DNA of 64,000 bases, taken from the NCBI GenBank assembly GCA_047608145.1, contig JASGDC010000010.1, forward strand, positions 27,395-91,394. The letters are read 5' to 3'. The position numbers and the translations under genes are program-made. The notes beneath the pieces are model-generated. The model was given only the letters and a program-made list of their open reading frames with translations, was not told the DNA's origin and did no database searches. Below are positions 1 to 8,367 of this stretch, in pieces. Position 1 is the first letter of the stretch. The number at the start of each line of letters is the position of its first letter. Origin of the DNA: JASGDC01 sp047608145 (GTDB lineage Bacteria; Actinomycetota; Actinomycetes; Actinomycetales; Micrococcaceae).

Positions 1-1
1 C

Positions 2-1372
2 GGCACTACTACTGCTACAGTATTAGCACAAGCTCTGGTTAAAGAAGGTTTACGCAATGTGGCCGCTGGTGCTGATCCGATGGCAATTAAGCGTGGTATC
101 GAAAAAGCAGTTGCTGCTGTTACTGAAGAATTGTTAGATTCAGCTAAAGAAATCGAAACACGTGCTGAAATTGCGGCTACAGCTTCAATTTCAGCAGGAG
201 ACACTAAGATTGGTGACTTGATTGCTGAAGCTATGGATAAAGTAGGCAGAGAGGGCGTAATCACAGTTGAAGAGTCAAATACCATGGGTCTTGAACTGGA
301 GCTTACTGAAGGTATGCGTTTTGATAAAGGTTACTTATCTGCTTACTTTATTACTGACACTGATCGTCAGGAAACAGTACTTGAAGATCCATATATTTTA
401 ATTGTTAATTCAAAGATTTCTAACGTACAAGATTTGGTTGGAATCCTTGAAAAAGTTATGCAGACTTCTAAACCACTGGTAATTATCGCAGAAGATGTTG
501 AAAGCGAAGCTCTTGCAGCGCTTGTAGTTAACAAGATCCGTGGAATTTTCAAATCTGTTGCTGTTAAAGCACCTGGTTTTGGTGACCGTCGTAAAGCACA
601 ACTTGGCGATATTGCTACTTTGACTGGTGGTCAGGTAATTTCTGAAGAAGTAGGTCTGACTCTTGAAAATGCAGACCTTACACTGCTTGGACAAGCTCGT
701 AAAGTAGTGGTGACTAAAGATGAGACTACTATCGTTGAAGGTGCTGGCGATAAAGGTCAGATTGCTGGTAGAGTAAAGCAGATTCGTACTGAACTTGAAA
801 ACTCTGACTCTGATTACGACCGTGAAAAGTTGCAGGAACGTCTTGCAAAACTTGCAGGTGGTGTAGCAGTGATTAAAGCTGGTGCTGCAACTGAGGTAGA
901 GCTTACCGAACGTAAGCACCGTATCGAAGATGCAGTCCGTAATGCTAAAGCTGCTGTAGAAGAGGGTATCGTTGCTGGTGGCGGGGTAGCCTTGATTCAA
1001 GCTGGAGAAAAGGTGTTCTCTAAGCTTAAGCTAGAAGGCGATGAAGCTACTGGTGCAAATATTGTCAAAGTAGCTATTGATGCGCCTTTGAAGCAGATTG
1101 CATTTAACGCTGGTGAAGAACCAGGGGTAGTAGTAGACAAGGTGCGTAATTTAGATGCTGGTCATGGACTAAACGCAGCTACTGGTAAGTATGAAGACTT
1201 GTTAGCAGCTGGAGTGAATGATCCAGTTAAAGTTACTCGCTCTGCATTGCAGAATGCAGCTTCAATCGCTGGATTGTTTTTAACTACTGAAGCAGTAGTG
1301 ACCGATAAACCAGTTAAAGAAGCGCCAGCTGTTCCTCCTGCAGATCCTATGGGTGGCGGTATGGGCTTTTAA
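2..1372 (+). CDS. groEL: Chaperonin GroEL (5' end outside window)
   Basis: 60 kDa chaperonin subunit of the ATP-dependent cytoplasmic protein-folding ring. The reading frame is open from base 2, so the gene is cut by the window edge; compared with the complete 525-residue copy at 35165-36742, roughly the first 85 residues are missing. The first visible residues ([16 protein letters not shown]) belong to the equatorial ATP-binding domain, and [11 protein letters not shown] and [12 protein letters not shown] are typical GroEL segments. The C-terminus ends in the glycine-methionine tail GGGMGF that projects into the folding cavity. This copy is not next to groES here. In actinobacteria the stand-alone copy with this tail is usually the main housekeeping chaperonin (family knowledge). 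A terminator follows. Confidence 0.97.
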   Translation, partial: GTTTATVLAQALVKEGLRNVAAGADPMAIKRGIEKAVAAVTEELLDSAKEIETRAEIAATASISAGDTKIGDLIAEAMDKVGREGVITVEESNTMGLELELTEGMRFDKGYLSAYFITDTDRQETVLEDPYILIVNSKISNVQDLVGILEKVMQTSKPLVIIAEDVESEALAALVVNKIRGIFKSVAVKAPGFGDRRKAQLGDIATLTGGQVISEEVGLTLENADLTLLGQARKVVVTKDETTIVEGAGDKGQIAGRVKQIRTELENSDSDYDREKLQERLAKLAGGVAVIKAGAATEVELTERKHRIEDAVRNAKAAVEEGIVAGGGVALIQAGEKVFSKLKLEGDEATGANIVKVAIDAPLKQIAFNAGEEPGVVVDKVRNLDAGHGLNAATGKYEDLLAAGVNDPVKVTRSALQNAASIAGLFLTTEAVVTDKPVKEAPAVPPADPMGGGMGF

Positions 1373-1389
1373 TAAGTTTTATTAAACTT

Positions 1390-1425
1390 AAAGGACGTTG
1401 GTTTCATCCCAGCGTCCTTTTTATT
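1390..1425 (+). terminator. Rho-independent terminator after groEL
   Basis: The arm AAAGGACGTTGG (1390-1401) pairs with CCAGCGTCCTTT (1409-1420) with one G-T wobble, and a T-run follows. It lies 17 bases after the groEL stop. Confidence 0.85.
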
Positions 1426-1562
1426 TGCTGTTTTAATTGTTTTAATCCTCCACAAAAGTTTAGCTACCAGTTTTACACAATTGTTGGAATAATTTTCTTC
1501 TTGATATTTGTAGTTAGTTAGAGTCTAAAGTGTAATTAAAAAAAAGTCGTAGAAAGGCTAAA

Positions 1563-1858
1563 ATGGCACGTTATCAAGTTGACTCAGAAGCGGTCAACGG
1601 TGCAACTCAAAAGGTTCGTAATTCTGTTGAGAGTATACGTCAAGAATTAAATTAAATGGTATGCAGGCTCATTTAAGCGAATTGCAATCTACCTGGACTG
1701 GGCAAGCATCACTAATGTTTCAAAGCGTAATGCAACAATGGAATTCTGCACAGCGTCAAGTAGAACAAAGTCTAGAGCATATTAATGGACTATTAACAAT
1801 AGCAGGTCAGCAATACGCTAATACTGAAGAGAGTAATACTAGGCTGTTTTCGTCTTAG
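1563..1858 (+). pseudogene. WXG100 (ESAT-6-like) family protein, frameshifted
   Basis: Small helical-hairpin protein of the type exported by ESX/type VII systems. The first frame starts at ATG 1563 behind AGAAAGG and reads MARYQVDSEAVNGATQKV before stopping at 1655 after 30 residues. The second half is open in another frame, with SELQSTWTGQASLMF carrying the WxG turn motif, and it stops at 1858. Joined, the halves give a normal length of about 97 residues, so a single frame change (one base gained or two lost) around 1640-1655, in the AATTAAATTAAAT tract, splits the gene. A sequencing error is an alternative. Groups of a groEL followed by a WXG100 gene occur in other actinobacteria (family knowledge). 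Its last 20 bases overlap the convergent kinase gene. Confidence 0.8.
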
Positions 1859-3359
1859 TAACTTGCTTTTCTTTAGTTGCAGTTTCTGTTGGGGCGATTT
1901 CTTTAGGATCTTCTTTAACTTTAATTGGGAAGGTCACTTTGAAAGTTGCTCCACCACCTGGAGTATCTAGAATTTCAATTTTGCCATTATGTTTTTTAAC
2001 AATAGTCATCACAATTGCAAGACCTAGCCCATTGCCACCTTGTTCGCGTGAACGTGAGGTGTCAGTGCGGTAGAAACGGTTGAAAATCTTGGTTTTTTCT
2101 TTTTCAGGAATACCTGGACCATGGTCACGGACTTCCATTACTGCTTTGGTAACTCCATTAATTTCTTCTTTATCTGTGATGAGCTCAATAGGCGATTCTT
2201 CTGGAGTGTACCTTATGGCGTTACTAAAAAGGTTGATAAGTACCTGCTGTAATCGTTGATTGTCGCCAACTACAATAGTGCTTTGTGGTGCACCGCCGGT
2301 AAGTGAAGTAAGATGGATCTTACGTTCTGGATGGCTAGCACGAGAGTCAGTCATTGTATCTGCAATTATGTCGCGCAAATCTACATCTTCTTGTCTGTAG
2401 ATACGTTCCTCGTCAAGACGAGTCAAATCCAGCAGATCTTCTACTAAGACTTTCATGCGAGCTGACTCGCTTTGAATACGTCCCATAGCCTCTGAAAGCT
2501 GTTCGTCATCTTTTAGCCAACCTTTTTGATATAGCTCAGAAAAACCAATGACAGTGGTCAGTGGCGTACGTAACTCATGGCTAGCATCTCCTACGAATTG
2601 ACGCATCTTTTCTTCAGATTCTTTACGAATTTCAAATGAAGACTCGATATTGTCAAGCATTTTGTTGATTACGTTACTTAGTTGCTGAATCTCTTGAGCA
2701 GGGTAGTCTTCAAATTCTAGACGTTTAGAGTAGTCACCTTTAGAGATTTCTCTAGCAGTATCTTCAATTTCCTCAAGCGGTTTAAAGGATCTAGTAACTA
2801 GTAAGTAGGCACTAGTAATTGCGATAAATATTACTAGTATTGATACCCCGAAAATTGCAAAAAGTGATTGGTTAATAAGAGATTTAACCATATCCAGTTT
2901 TTGAGCTACTACATAAGTATTGTAACTACCAGGAATTTGTACTACGGTGGCACGCCAACCCCAACTATTCTTTTCAGTGCCATCCATATCAAAAGTTTTA
3001 CCGCGTAAATTATTAAGATTTATTTGCTGTAGTGAACTTGGATCTGGATGATCTAGGTAGTTGATGTCAGAGATGAAGTAGCCTTTGAAGCTACCACCAC
3101 TGTCATATACTAAAATTGCATAGTTAGAAGGTAAGGTCTGAATGGTGGCATCACTATGAGTTTGAGAGTCTCTAATTACGTTGTTCACTAGCTGGCGTGA
3201 GTTATCCGTTAATTCATTATCGACTCTAACCAGCAGTGAATTTCTAAGGATGAGTACGGTACCGATACCGGTAGCAACCAGAGAAATAATTAGCAACCCT
3301 GAAGTAATGGTAAGCAGCTGAGCACGAAGTGACCAGCTTTTCCATTTTTCAAATTTCAT
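1839..3359 (-). CDS. Two-component sensor histidine kinase, PhoR/MprB-like
   Basis: Membrane sensor kinase of 506 residues. It has a transmembrane segment at about 13-37, an extracytoplasmic sensor region at about 40-160, a second transmembrane segment at about 165-188 and a HAMP domain after it. The H-box FVGDASHELRTPL places the phospho-acceptor at His261. The ATPase domain has an N-box (INLFSNAIRYTP), DHGPGIP, FNRFYR and GGNGLGLAIV. A charged tail rich in K, E and T ends the protein. It starts 2 bases after the response-regulator stop, so the two are co-transcribed. The stimulus is unknown; the pairing and the position near groEL-WXG100-csp resemble actinobacterial PhoR/TcrY-type kinases. 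Confidence 0.92.
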   Translation of the reverse strand: MKFEKWKSWSLRAQLLTITSGLLIISLVATGIGTVLILRNSLLVRVDNELTDNSRQLVNNVIRDSQTHSDATIQTLPSNYAILVYDSGGSFKGYFISDINYLDHPDPSSLQQINLNNLRGKTFDMDGTEKNSWGWRATVVQIPGSYNTYVVAQKLDMVKSLINQSLFAIFGVSILVIFIAITSAYLLVTRSFKPLEEIEDTAREISKGDYSKRLEFEDYPAQEIQQLSNVINKMLDNIESSFEIRKESEEKMRQFVGDASHELRTPLTTVIGFSELYQKGWLKDDEQLSEAMGRIQSESARMKVLVEDLLDLTRLDEERIYRQEDVDLRDIIADTMTDSRASHPERKIHLTSLTGGAPQSTIVVGDNQRLQQVLINLFSNAIRYTPEESPIELITDKEEINGVTKAVMEVRDHGPGIPEKEKTKIFNRFYRTDTSRSREQGGNGLGLAIVMTIVKKHNGKIEILDTPGGGATFKVTFPIKVKEDPKEIAPTETATKEKQVTKTKTA

Positions 3360-3361
3360 GC

Positions 3362-4096
3362 TTATATTTTACTAGAAGCTACTGTTTTATCTGGAGTACG
3401 TAGTAGATAGCCTACGCCACGTTTAGTCTGGATAAGTGGTGTCTTTTCTGCATTATTGTCAATCTTGCGACGTAAGTATGAGATGTATGATTCGACAATT
3501 GAAGCATCGCCATTGAAGTCGTACTCCCAAACATGATCTAAGATTTGTGACTTTGAAAGTACACGGTTTGGATTAAGCATCAAGTAGCGTAGCAATTTGA
3601 ATTCAGTAGGTGATAAATCAATAATCTTGCCATCGCGCAGAACTTCGTGAGCATCATCATCAAGCTCTAGATCTGCTACTTTAATTAATGCATCATCAGC
3701 ATCATCAGGTTGAGTCCGACGCAACACTGCGCGGATACGTGCAACGACTTCATCTAGACTAAATGGTTTAGTGACGTAATCATCGCCACCAACAGTCAAA
3801 CCAGTAACCTTGTCCTCATTGTCATCGCGTGCAGTTAAGAATAATACTGGATGATGGCGGCCGGCAGCCCGTAGGCGACGAGTGACGGTAAATCCATCCA
3901 TGTCAGGGAGCATTACATCAAGTACAATTAAATCTGGCGAATAAGTTTCGGCCTTTTCTAGGGCCTCTCGACCAGTACTTGCAGACATAACATCGAAACC
4001 TGCAAAGCGCAGGCTAGTTGCTAACAGTTCACGGATATTTGGTTCATCATCTACAACAAGTAGACGAGCTTCTGTCGTATTTGAATTTGAAGTCAT
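3362..4096 (-). CDS. Response regulator, OmpR/PhoP family
   Basis: DNA-binding response regulator of 244 residues and the partner of the kinase directly downstream. The receiver domain (about 11-125) carries the acidic pair in VVDDEPN, phospho-acceptor Asp60 in LIVLDVMLPDMDG, Thr88 in FLTARD and Lys110 in VTKPF. The C-terminal winged helix (about 140-235) has LSPTEFKLLRYL and TKRGVGYLL, the OmpR-type signature. It resembles mycobacterial PhoP most in the receiver domain (family knowledge). It starts the minus-strand operon, and its promoter must lie in the region shared with the divergent cold-shock gene. Confidence 0.93.
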   Translation of the reverse strand: MTSNSNTTEARLLVVDDEPNIRELLATSLRFAGFDVMSASTGREALEKAETYSPDLIVLDVMLPDMDGFTVTRRLRAAGRHHPVLFLTARDDNEDKVTGLTVGGDDYVTKPFSLDEVVARIRAVLRRTQPDDADDALIKVADLELDDDAHEVLRDGKIIDLSPTEFKLLRYLMLNPNRVLSKSQILDHVWEYDFNGDASIVESYISYLRRKIDNNAEKTPLIQTKRGVGYLLRTPDKTVASSKI

Positions 4097-4154
4097 GGCA
4101 CAATAATCACATAGAAAACTGAAAGTTTCCTGGGAGTTGAGTTTGTTTATATTG

Positions 4155-4175
4155 GATAAATGCTATGTATTTATC
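4155..4175. promoter_or_regulatory. Inverted repeat in divergent promoter region
   Basis: GATAAAT (4155-4161) and ATTTATC (4169-4175) form a perfect 7-base inverted repeat with a 7-base spacer. It lies between the response regulator (minus) and the cold-shock gene (plus). A -10-like TACAAT sits further right, upstream of csp. It could be an operator for the PhoP-like regulator, but no protein assignment can be made from sequence alone. Confidence 0.35.
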
Positions 4176-4247
4176 AATAACTCGACACAAGAAGAGTTTA
4201 TTTAAGTACAATGGTAAAGAGGAACAAATTAAGGAAGGTGTCCAAGT

Positions 4248-4631
4248 ATGCCAGTCGGCAGAGTTAAATGGTACAGCAGTGAAAAAGGCTTTGGGTTCGT
4301 AACAGCAGAAGATGGGCAAGAGATTTTCTTGCATGCATCCGCATTGCCTGAAGGCGTCAGGGATGTGAAGCCTGGAACTAAGCTTGATTTCAGTATTGTA
4401 GATGGACGTAGAGGTGCGCAAGTACTTTCAGCAGAATTGGTTGATGGGCATCCTTCATTAGTTAAGTCACAACGAAAGCCAGCAGAAGATGTGGCAGTAA
4501 TTGTGGAAGATTTAATTAAATTATTAGATAATACTTCAAACAGTTTGCGTGCAGGACGTTACCCAGACGATAAAACTAGTGCGAAAGTAGCTAGTGTATT
4601 ACGTGCTGTTGCAAATGACTTAGACATTTAA
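4248..4631 (+). CDS. Cold-shock domain protein, CspB-like
   Basis: Nucleic-acid-binding protein of 127 residues. The N-terminal cold-shock domain (about 1-66) has the RNP1-like motif EKGFGFV and RNP2-like EIFLHASAL. The second half (about 70-127) is a helical extension found in the long actinobacterial form of this protein. An AAGGAAGG ribosome site precedes the ATG. The DUF3027 gene starts 3 bases after its stop and dtxR follows, so the three form an operon. The long form next to a DUF3027 gene is a common actinobacterial arrangement. Confidence 0.93.
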   Translation: MPVGRVKWYSSEKGFGFVTAEDGQEIFLHASALPEGVRDVKPGTKLDFSIVDGRRGAQVLSAELVDGHPSLVKSQRKPAEDVAVIVEDLIKLLDNTSNSLRAGRYPDDKTSAKVASVLRAVANDLDI

Positions 4632-4634
4632 TAT

Positions 4635-4982
4635 ATGAGTAAACACAAGATAGACGCGTTATTAACTGAATCTCAAGATTATGCACGAGCAGTTTTAGAG
4701 ACAGTTACCGCACCCGAAAGTATTGGAAACCATATAGAAGTGGTACCAGAAGGTCGCCGTGCAGTTAGTCACTATTTTGAGTGCCTACTTCCTGGGTATC
4801 CAGGATGGCGTTGGGTAGTGGTGTTGTCTCGCCATGCTAGGTCAAAAGAGATTTTAGTTAATGAAACAGAGCTAGTTGCTGGAGAAGATTCACTATTAGC
4901 TCCTAAATGGGTCCCTTGGTCTGATCGTATCAGTGAAGAAGAAAAAGCTGAGTTTACTGAAGGAACGGTAGATGCAGAGTAA
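4635..4982 (+). CDS. DUF3027 family protein, short form
   Basis: Conserved actinobacterial protein of unknown function, 115 residues. The recognisable core includes VVPEGRRAVSHYFECLLPGY, the tryptophan-rich PGWRWVVVLSR and LLAPKWVPWSDR. Homologues I recall are about twice this length, with a second C-terminal region; here the protein ends soon after the WVPWSDR segment. The stop (TAA) shares its last base with the ATG of dtxR, so translation of the two is probably coupled. No enzymatic motif is visible. Confidence 0.85.
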   Translation: MSKHKIDALLTESQDYARAVLETVTAPESIGNHIEVVPEGRRAVSHYFECLLPGYPGWRWVVVLSRHARSKEILVNETELVAGEDSLLAPKWVPWSDRISEEEKAEFTEGTVDAE

Positions 4983-5659
4983 TGACTGGCTTAATAGACA
5001 CTACTGAGATGTACTTACGTACGATTCTTGAGCTTGAAGAAGAGCGAGTAGTGCCATTACGTGCTCGAATATCAGAAAGGCTTGGGCATAGTAATCCTAC
5101 AGTGTTTCAAAATGTGTCTAGAATGCAACGTAATGGTTTGGTTACCCTAAAGAATGGTGATAACCGTTTGTTATTCACTAAAGAAGGTAAGACTAAAGCT
5201 ATCCAAGTTATGCGTAAGCATCGGTTGGCAGAAATATTACTTTGTGAAGTCATTGGCCTTGATTATGAGGAAATTCATGATGAAGCATGCCGTTGGGAGC
5301 ATGTAATGAGTGAAAGTGTAGAAAAGCGTCTAGTTAAAATTCTCTCTGGCATCACTCATTCTCCTTATGGAAATCCAGTACCTGGTCTTCAGGAATTGGG
5401 TTTAGCTGATGCTTATCAGTTTAATGATGATATTCAACTGGCTAACGCAAAGCCAGGCAAATATCAGATTACAAGATTGGGTGAAGGCATTCAAACAGAT
5501 CAAGAAGCTTTAAAACTGTTGCATAAGAGTGGCCTGGTTTCAAGTTCAGTAATTGAAGTTGCAGAACAAAATGAATATGGCACTGTATTAGCTGGTGCTA
5601 AAAGTGATACTTATAATAAGAATATTTCTGCTGGAATTTTTGTAAAATCACAAAAATAA
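4982..5659 (+). CDS. dtxR: Iron-dependent repressor, DtxR/IdeR family
   Basis: Metal-dependent transcriptional repressor of 225 residues that senses Fe(II) (or Mn) and shuts off metal-uptake genes. The N-terminal winged helix has the recognition segment SNPTVFQNVSRM. The metal-site residues of the family are all present: Met in TTEMYLR, His and Glu in MRKHRLAE, and the His, Cys, Glu, His set in HDEACRWEHVMS. After the dimerization domain (to about 140) a C-terminal SH3-like domain is retained, so this is the three-domain form. It is the last gene of the csp-DUF3027-dtxR unit. No DtxR box was noted within the window. Confidence 0.94.
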   Translation: MTGLIDTTEMYLRTILELEEERVVPLRARISERLGHSNPTVFQNVSRMQRNGLVTLKNGDNRLLFTKEGKTKAIQVMRKHRLAEILLCEVIGLDYEEIHDEACRWEHVMSESVEKRLVKILSGITHSPYGNPVPGLQELGLADAYQFNDDIQLANAKPGKYQITRLGEGIQTDQEALKLLHKSGLVSSSVIEVAEQNEYGTVLAGAKSDTYNKNISAGIFVKSQK

Positions 5660-5665
5660 AAGAAT

Positions 5666-5702
5666 TGACACGCAAATTATATAGGTGTGTCATTATTTTT
5701 AA
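5666..5702 (+). terminator. Possible terminator after dtxR
   Basis: TGACAC (5666-5671) and GTGTCA (5687-5692) can pair around a 15-base loop, followed by TTATTTTTAAT. The stem is short and the loop long, so this is tentative. Confidence 0.4.
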
Positions 5703-5800
5703 TAATAAATAATCGTTGAATTTTAAGGGGTTTTTCAGTTTTTAAACTTTTTTTGAGTAAATACTGTGAAAATTAAAATAACATCGTGTAGTATGTTTAT

Positions 5801-5824
5801 ATTCGCTAAACGAGTTTAGTGAAT
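5801..5824 (+). repeat. Hairpin just upstream of c-di-AMP aptamer
   Basis: ATTCGCTAAA (5801-5810), loop CGAG and TTTAGTGAAT (5815-5824) form a 10-base-pair stem with one G-T pair. It ends 11 bases before the riboswitch. If the transcript starts to its left it would cap the leader; if not, it could be a protein-binding site. Confidence 0.6.
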
Positions 5825-5835
5825 ATGTCATAGGT

Positions 5836-6018
5836 AGGTCGCCAAATTCTACCTCTACCTTTGACAGTATTAATACTTGGTAGAAGCGGGGGAACCAAAC
5901 GTTCTTCTGGACAACGGCACTAGCGTGAGTTAGTGCCTTGGGGTGAATACAAGGAAACTTGTACGGGTGACTCCCATCCGAATCCGACAGCTTACTTCGC
6001 AGGCGTGGGGAGGGAAAT
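5836..6018 (+). ncRNA. Cyclic di-AMP riboswitch (ydaO-yuaA type)
   Basis: Aptamer recognised from its conserved segments in the right order: TCGCCAAATTC near the 5' end, GCGGGGGAACCAA (from 5886), TTGGGGTGAAT (from 5939), CCGAATCCGACAGCTTACTTCGC (positions 5978-6000, written here without separators only for its core CGACAGCTTAC) and GGCG. TTCTACC at the 5' side pairs with GGTAGAA before the GGGGGAACC segment, and GGCACTA pairs with TAGTGCC as a peripheral stem. In actinobacteria this class controls cell-wall hydrolase genes; c-di-AMP binding normally turns expression off. Here it precedes an NlpC/P60 wall hydrolase, with about 380 bases between aptamer and start codon. Confidence 0.93.
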
Positions 6019-6401
6019 GATCGTGTCTCATACACACGTTTAGACTTTGACAGCTTGTGCTGTGAATAAAGTTTGAATTCCTTCTGATTACTTTGGTAAC
6101 GGAAGCGCGTATGAAAAGATACATTCTCTGCTTCAAGAGGAAATCGATTACTCCCAGATTTAAAACAATGTTGTAGAAACATGGTTTTAAATCGAAATCA
6201 AGGCTTACCTTGATTTGCGTGCAATGTTCTATTGTGCGTGTGTTAATCCGTGATTGACTACCGCTGCTGAGAAGCAATCGTAGTTAAGTGTCTTGGGTAA
6301 AACTTAAGATACCGCCATATGCGTCGCATTTTCCTGAAAAAAGCGAGTATTATCTTGCGCTTCAAAACAATTAACTCAGAAAGAAAATTGGTAATAAAGT
6401 T
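6019..6401 (+). promoter_or_regulatory. Long structured 5' leader between riboswitch and hydrolase gene
   Basis: About 380 bases without a credible gene. Two strong hairpins stand in tandem. The first pairs GATTTAAAAC (6157-6166) with GTTTTAAATC (6184-6193), continued inward by ATGTT/AACAT after one mismatch. The second pairs AAATCAAGG (6195-6203) with CCTTGATTT (6208-6216) around CTTA. A weaker pairing of GTGTCTT with AAGATAC lies near 6287-6312. Neither strong hairpin is followed by a T-run, so they are not obvious intrinsic terminators. The expression platform of the aptamer is probably in this stretch; an additional RNA element is possible. Confidence 0.6.
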
Positions 6402-7373
6402 ATGAAATCTAACTCTGTTCGCAAATTAGTTCTTCTTGCAACTGCTACATCTGCAGGTATCGCTGCTGCTGCGCCAGCACAAGCTACTGAGGTAGCTACA
6501 ACAAACGCAAACGTAGGTAACGCTACACAAGTTGCTCCACAAAACGTTGTTAACGTATCTTCAGACGTGGTACTTAACGTAGCTCGTACTCCTTACACAG
6601 CAGTAACTGGCAACAACGGTGCTACTGCCACTGCAAATAATAATGATTACTACAGTAACTCTTACTGGCAAAATCAAGCCTCTTCTAATGGTTGGTCATC
6701 ATACTGGTACTATGATGCAAATGGTAATAAACAGACTGTTAGTGGTAGTGACTCTAACAACACTTCATCTAACACAGCTACTACTACAACTAATAACTCA
6801 ACTACAGGTACTAACACTAGCAACTCAAACTCTTCTGACTACTGGGCTCAACAAGCTTCTTCTAATGGTTGGGGTTCTTACTGGTACTATGATGCAAATG
6901 GTAATAAGCAGACTGTAACTAACGGTACAGATTCTAGCTCAAATACTGGTACTACAACTAACAGTACTACTGGTACTACTACAACTACTACTGGTACAGA
7001 TACTACAAGCACTACTACAACTGGTAGCTCTAGTGATGCAGCTAGTGTTGCAGCTAGTTATGTTGGAAGTGACTACTACGATGTTGGTACATGTACTGGT
7101 TTCACTAGCATGGTTTACAATCAGGTTGGTATCGAATTGCCTCAAGGCTATCCAGCTGATCAAGCTGCATGGGCATTGGCTAACGGTGCAACTTTAACTA
7201 CAAACCCAGTTTCTGGTGATTTGGTAATCCAGGAAGATGGTGGATCAGGTTCTGCACATGCTGGTATTTACGCTGGTGACGGTAATATGTATGCAGCTAC
7301 TAACCCACAGCAAGGCGTTATGTTACAGCCTGTTTCATGGGGTTCTGGTACTTCTTACTACCACTTCAGCTAA
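6402..7373 (+). CDS. Secreted NlpC/P60 peptidoglycan hydrolase with wall-binding-like repeats
   Basis: Exported protein of 323 residues that probably cuts peptide stems of peptidoglycan. A signal peptide covers about residues 1-28, ending APAQA-TE. Two near-identical 26-residue repeats follow (coded by 6663-6740 and 6840-6917) with the core GWxSYWYYDANGNKQTV, reminiscent of aromatic wall- or glucan-binding repeats. They are separated by Ser/Thr/Asn-rich linkers, and a Thr-rich linker leads to the NlpC/P60 domain (about 210-323). Cys231 in TCTGFTSMVY is the expected nucleophile and His286 in AHAGIYAG the base. The third, usually histidine, position reads MYAATN and lacks His. Expression is likely controlled by c-di-AMP through the upstream riboswitch. 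Confidence 0.92.
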   Translation: MKSNSVRKLVLLATATSAGIAAAAPAQATEVATTNANVGNATQVAPQNVVNVSSDVVLNVARTPYTAVTGNNGATATANNNDYYSNSYWQNQASSNGWSSYWYYDANGNKQTVSGSDSNNTSSNTATTTTNNSTTGTNTSNSNSSDYWAQQASSNGWGSYWYYDANGNKQTVTNGTDSSSNTGTTTNSTTGTTTTTTGTDTTSTTTTGSSSDAASVAASYVGSDYYDVGTCTGFTSMVYNQVGIELPQGYPADQAAWALANGATLTTNPVSGDLVIQEDGGSGSAHAGIYAGDGNMYAATNPQQGVMLQPVSWGSGTSYYHFS

Positions 7374-7426
7374 TAATAAAGTTTTGAGCCTAAAGGCTTA
7401 AAAATCCTTTAAAAAGGAAGTCTTCT

Positions 7427-7466
7427 AAAAGCCACAGTTTAACTTGTTTAAACTGTGGCTTTTTTA
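7427..7466 (+). terminator. Strong terminator after NlpC/P60 gene
   Basis: AAAAGCCACAGTTTAA (7427-7442) pairs with TTAAACTGTGGCTTTT over 16 base pairs around a 5-base loop, with T residues following. It may also serve the minus-strand gene that ends at 7507. Confidence 0.92.
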
Positions 7467-7506
7467 ATGTCTGAATATAGATATTTAGTTCATTCTTATA
7501 AGTAGT

Positions 7507-8367
7507 TTAAGCTATCGTTAATTTTTTCTTAGATGTAAAAGTATGATGTATTCCAGTTATTGGATCAGTAAAAGCAAGAGTCTTCGCTAGTAGTTTTAAT
7601 GGTTTTGTGAAATCTTCTTTTTTAGGTAATGGTTGTATATCTGGGTAATATGTATCGTTGAGTATCGGTAACCCTAAATAGTTCATGTGTGCACGTAATT
7701 GATGAAACTTACCAGTTTCAGGTTTGAGTGTATATAACGATAATTTATTATTTTGTGGAATCTCAGAAATTATCACAGTTTTACTATTAGCGATTCCGAG
7801 TACTATTTGTGCTTGTAATGATGCTTTAGTTTTAACTAATTTATTTTCAATCGTGTATGGAAGTTTGAGGTTAGATACGGGAGCTAGAGCTTCGTAAGTT
7901 TTGGTAACCTGCTTATTTTGAAACAGCATACTGTAAACTCTGCGGTCTTTAGGGAGCTTTGATAGTGCAACTACTCCCGCAGTTAAGCGGTCTAATCTAT
8001 GCAGTGGGGCAATATCTTCATATCCTTGTAACCTAAGCCGAGTTACTACAGTTTCACGAAGATGTTTCCCGCTAGGAATCGTTGCTAGAAAATGTGGCTT
8101 ATCGATAATAAGTAGATGTTCATCCTCATATAGGATTTCAAAATTAAAGGGTATCGGTTCTTCTGCAAATGGTTGCCGATAAACATAAATAAGCTTTGGT
8201 AATGCAGAATCTAAAGATAAATCATTGCCATGCTCGTCTAATAACTTTAATGGTTTTGGTTGCGGGCCAAATTTAGCTACTAAATAGGATCCAACAGTTT
8301 CTTTATCAGTATTACCAACCATCACCTTGCTTGGGCGCAATCCATTTAAAAGCGGTGGTTGATACAT
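7507..8367 (-). CDS. RluA-family RNA pseudouridine synthase
   Basis: Converts uridine to pseudouridine in rRNA or tRNA; 286 residues. The catalytic segment PLHRLDRLTAGVVALSK has the invariant Asp of the RluA family in HRLDR. Upstream, IIDKPHFLATIP is the second family motif, and LKPETGKFHQLRAHM near the C-terminus is the third. The N-terminal 70 residues do not look like a clear S4 domain. The gene stands alone between the NlpC/P60 gene and the tRNA. The exact target base cannot be inferred. Confidence 0.9.
   Translation of the reverse strand: MYQPPLLNGLRPSKVMVGNTDKETVGSYLVAKFGPQPKPLKLLDEHGNDLSLDSALPKLIYVYRQPFAEEPIPFNFEILYEDEHLLIIDKPHFLATIPSGKHLRETVVTRLRLQGYEDIAPLHRLDRLTAGVVALSKLPKDRRVYSMLFQNKQVTKTYEALAPVSNLKLPYTIENKLVKTKASLQAQIVLGIANSKTVIISEIPQNNKLSLYTLKPETGKFHQLRAHMNYLGLPILNDTYYPDIQPLPKKEDFTKPLKLLAKTLAFTDPITGIHHTFTSKKKLTIA

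Noticed and set aside
367..1000. Long minus-strand open frames inside groEL and many similar ones in other genes
   Set aside because: They are antisense shadows of clear genes, with no family motifs and no ribosome sites.
5742..6277. Minus-strand frames of 146 and 115 codons over the riboswitch
   Set aside because: They are antisense to the conserved c-di-AMP aptamer and its leader and show no protein-like pattern.
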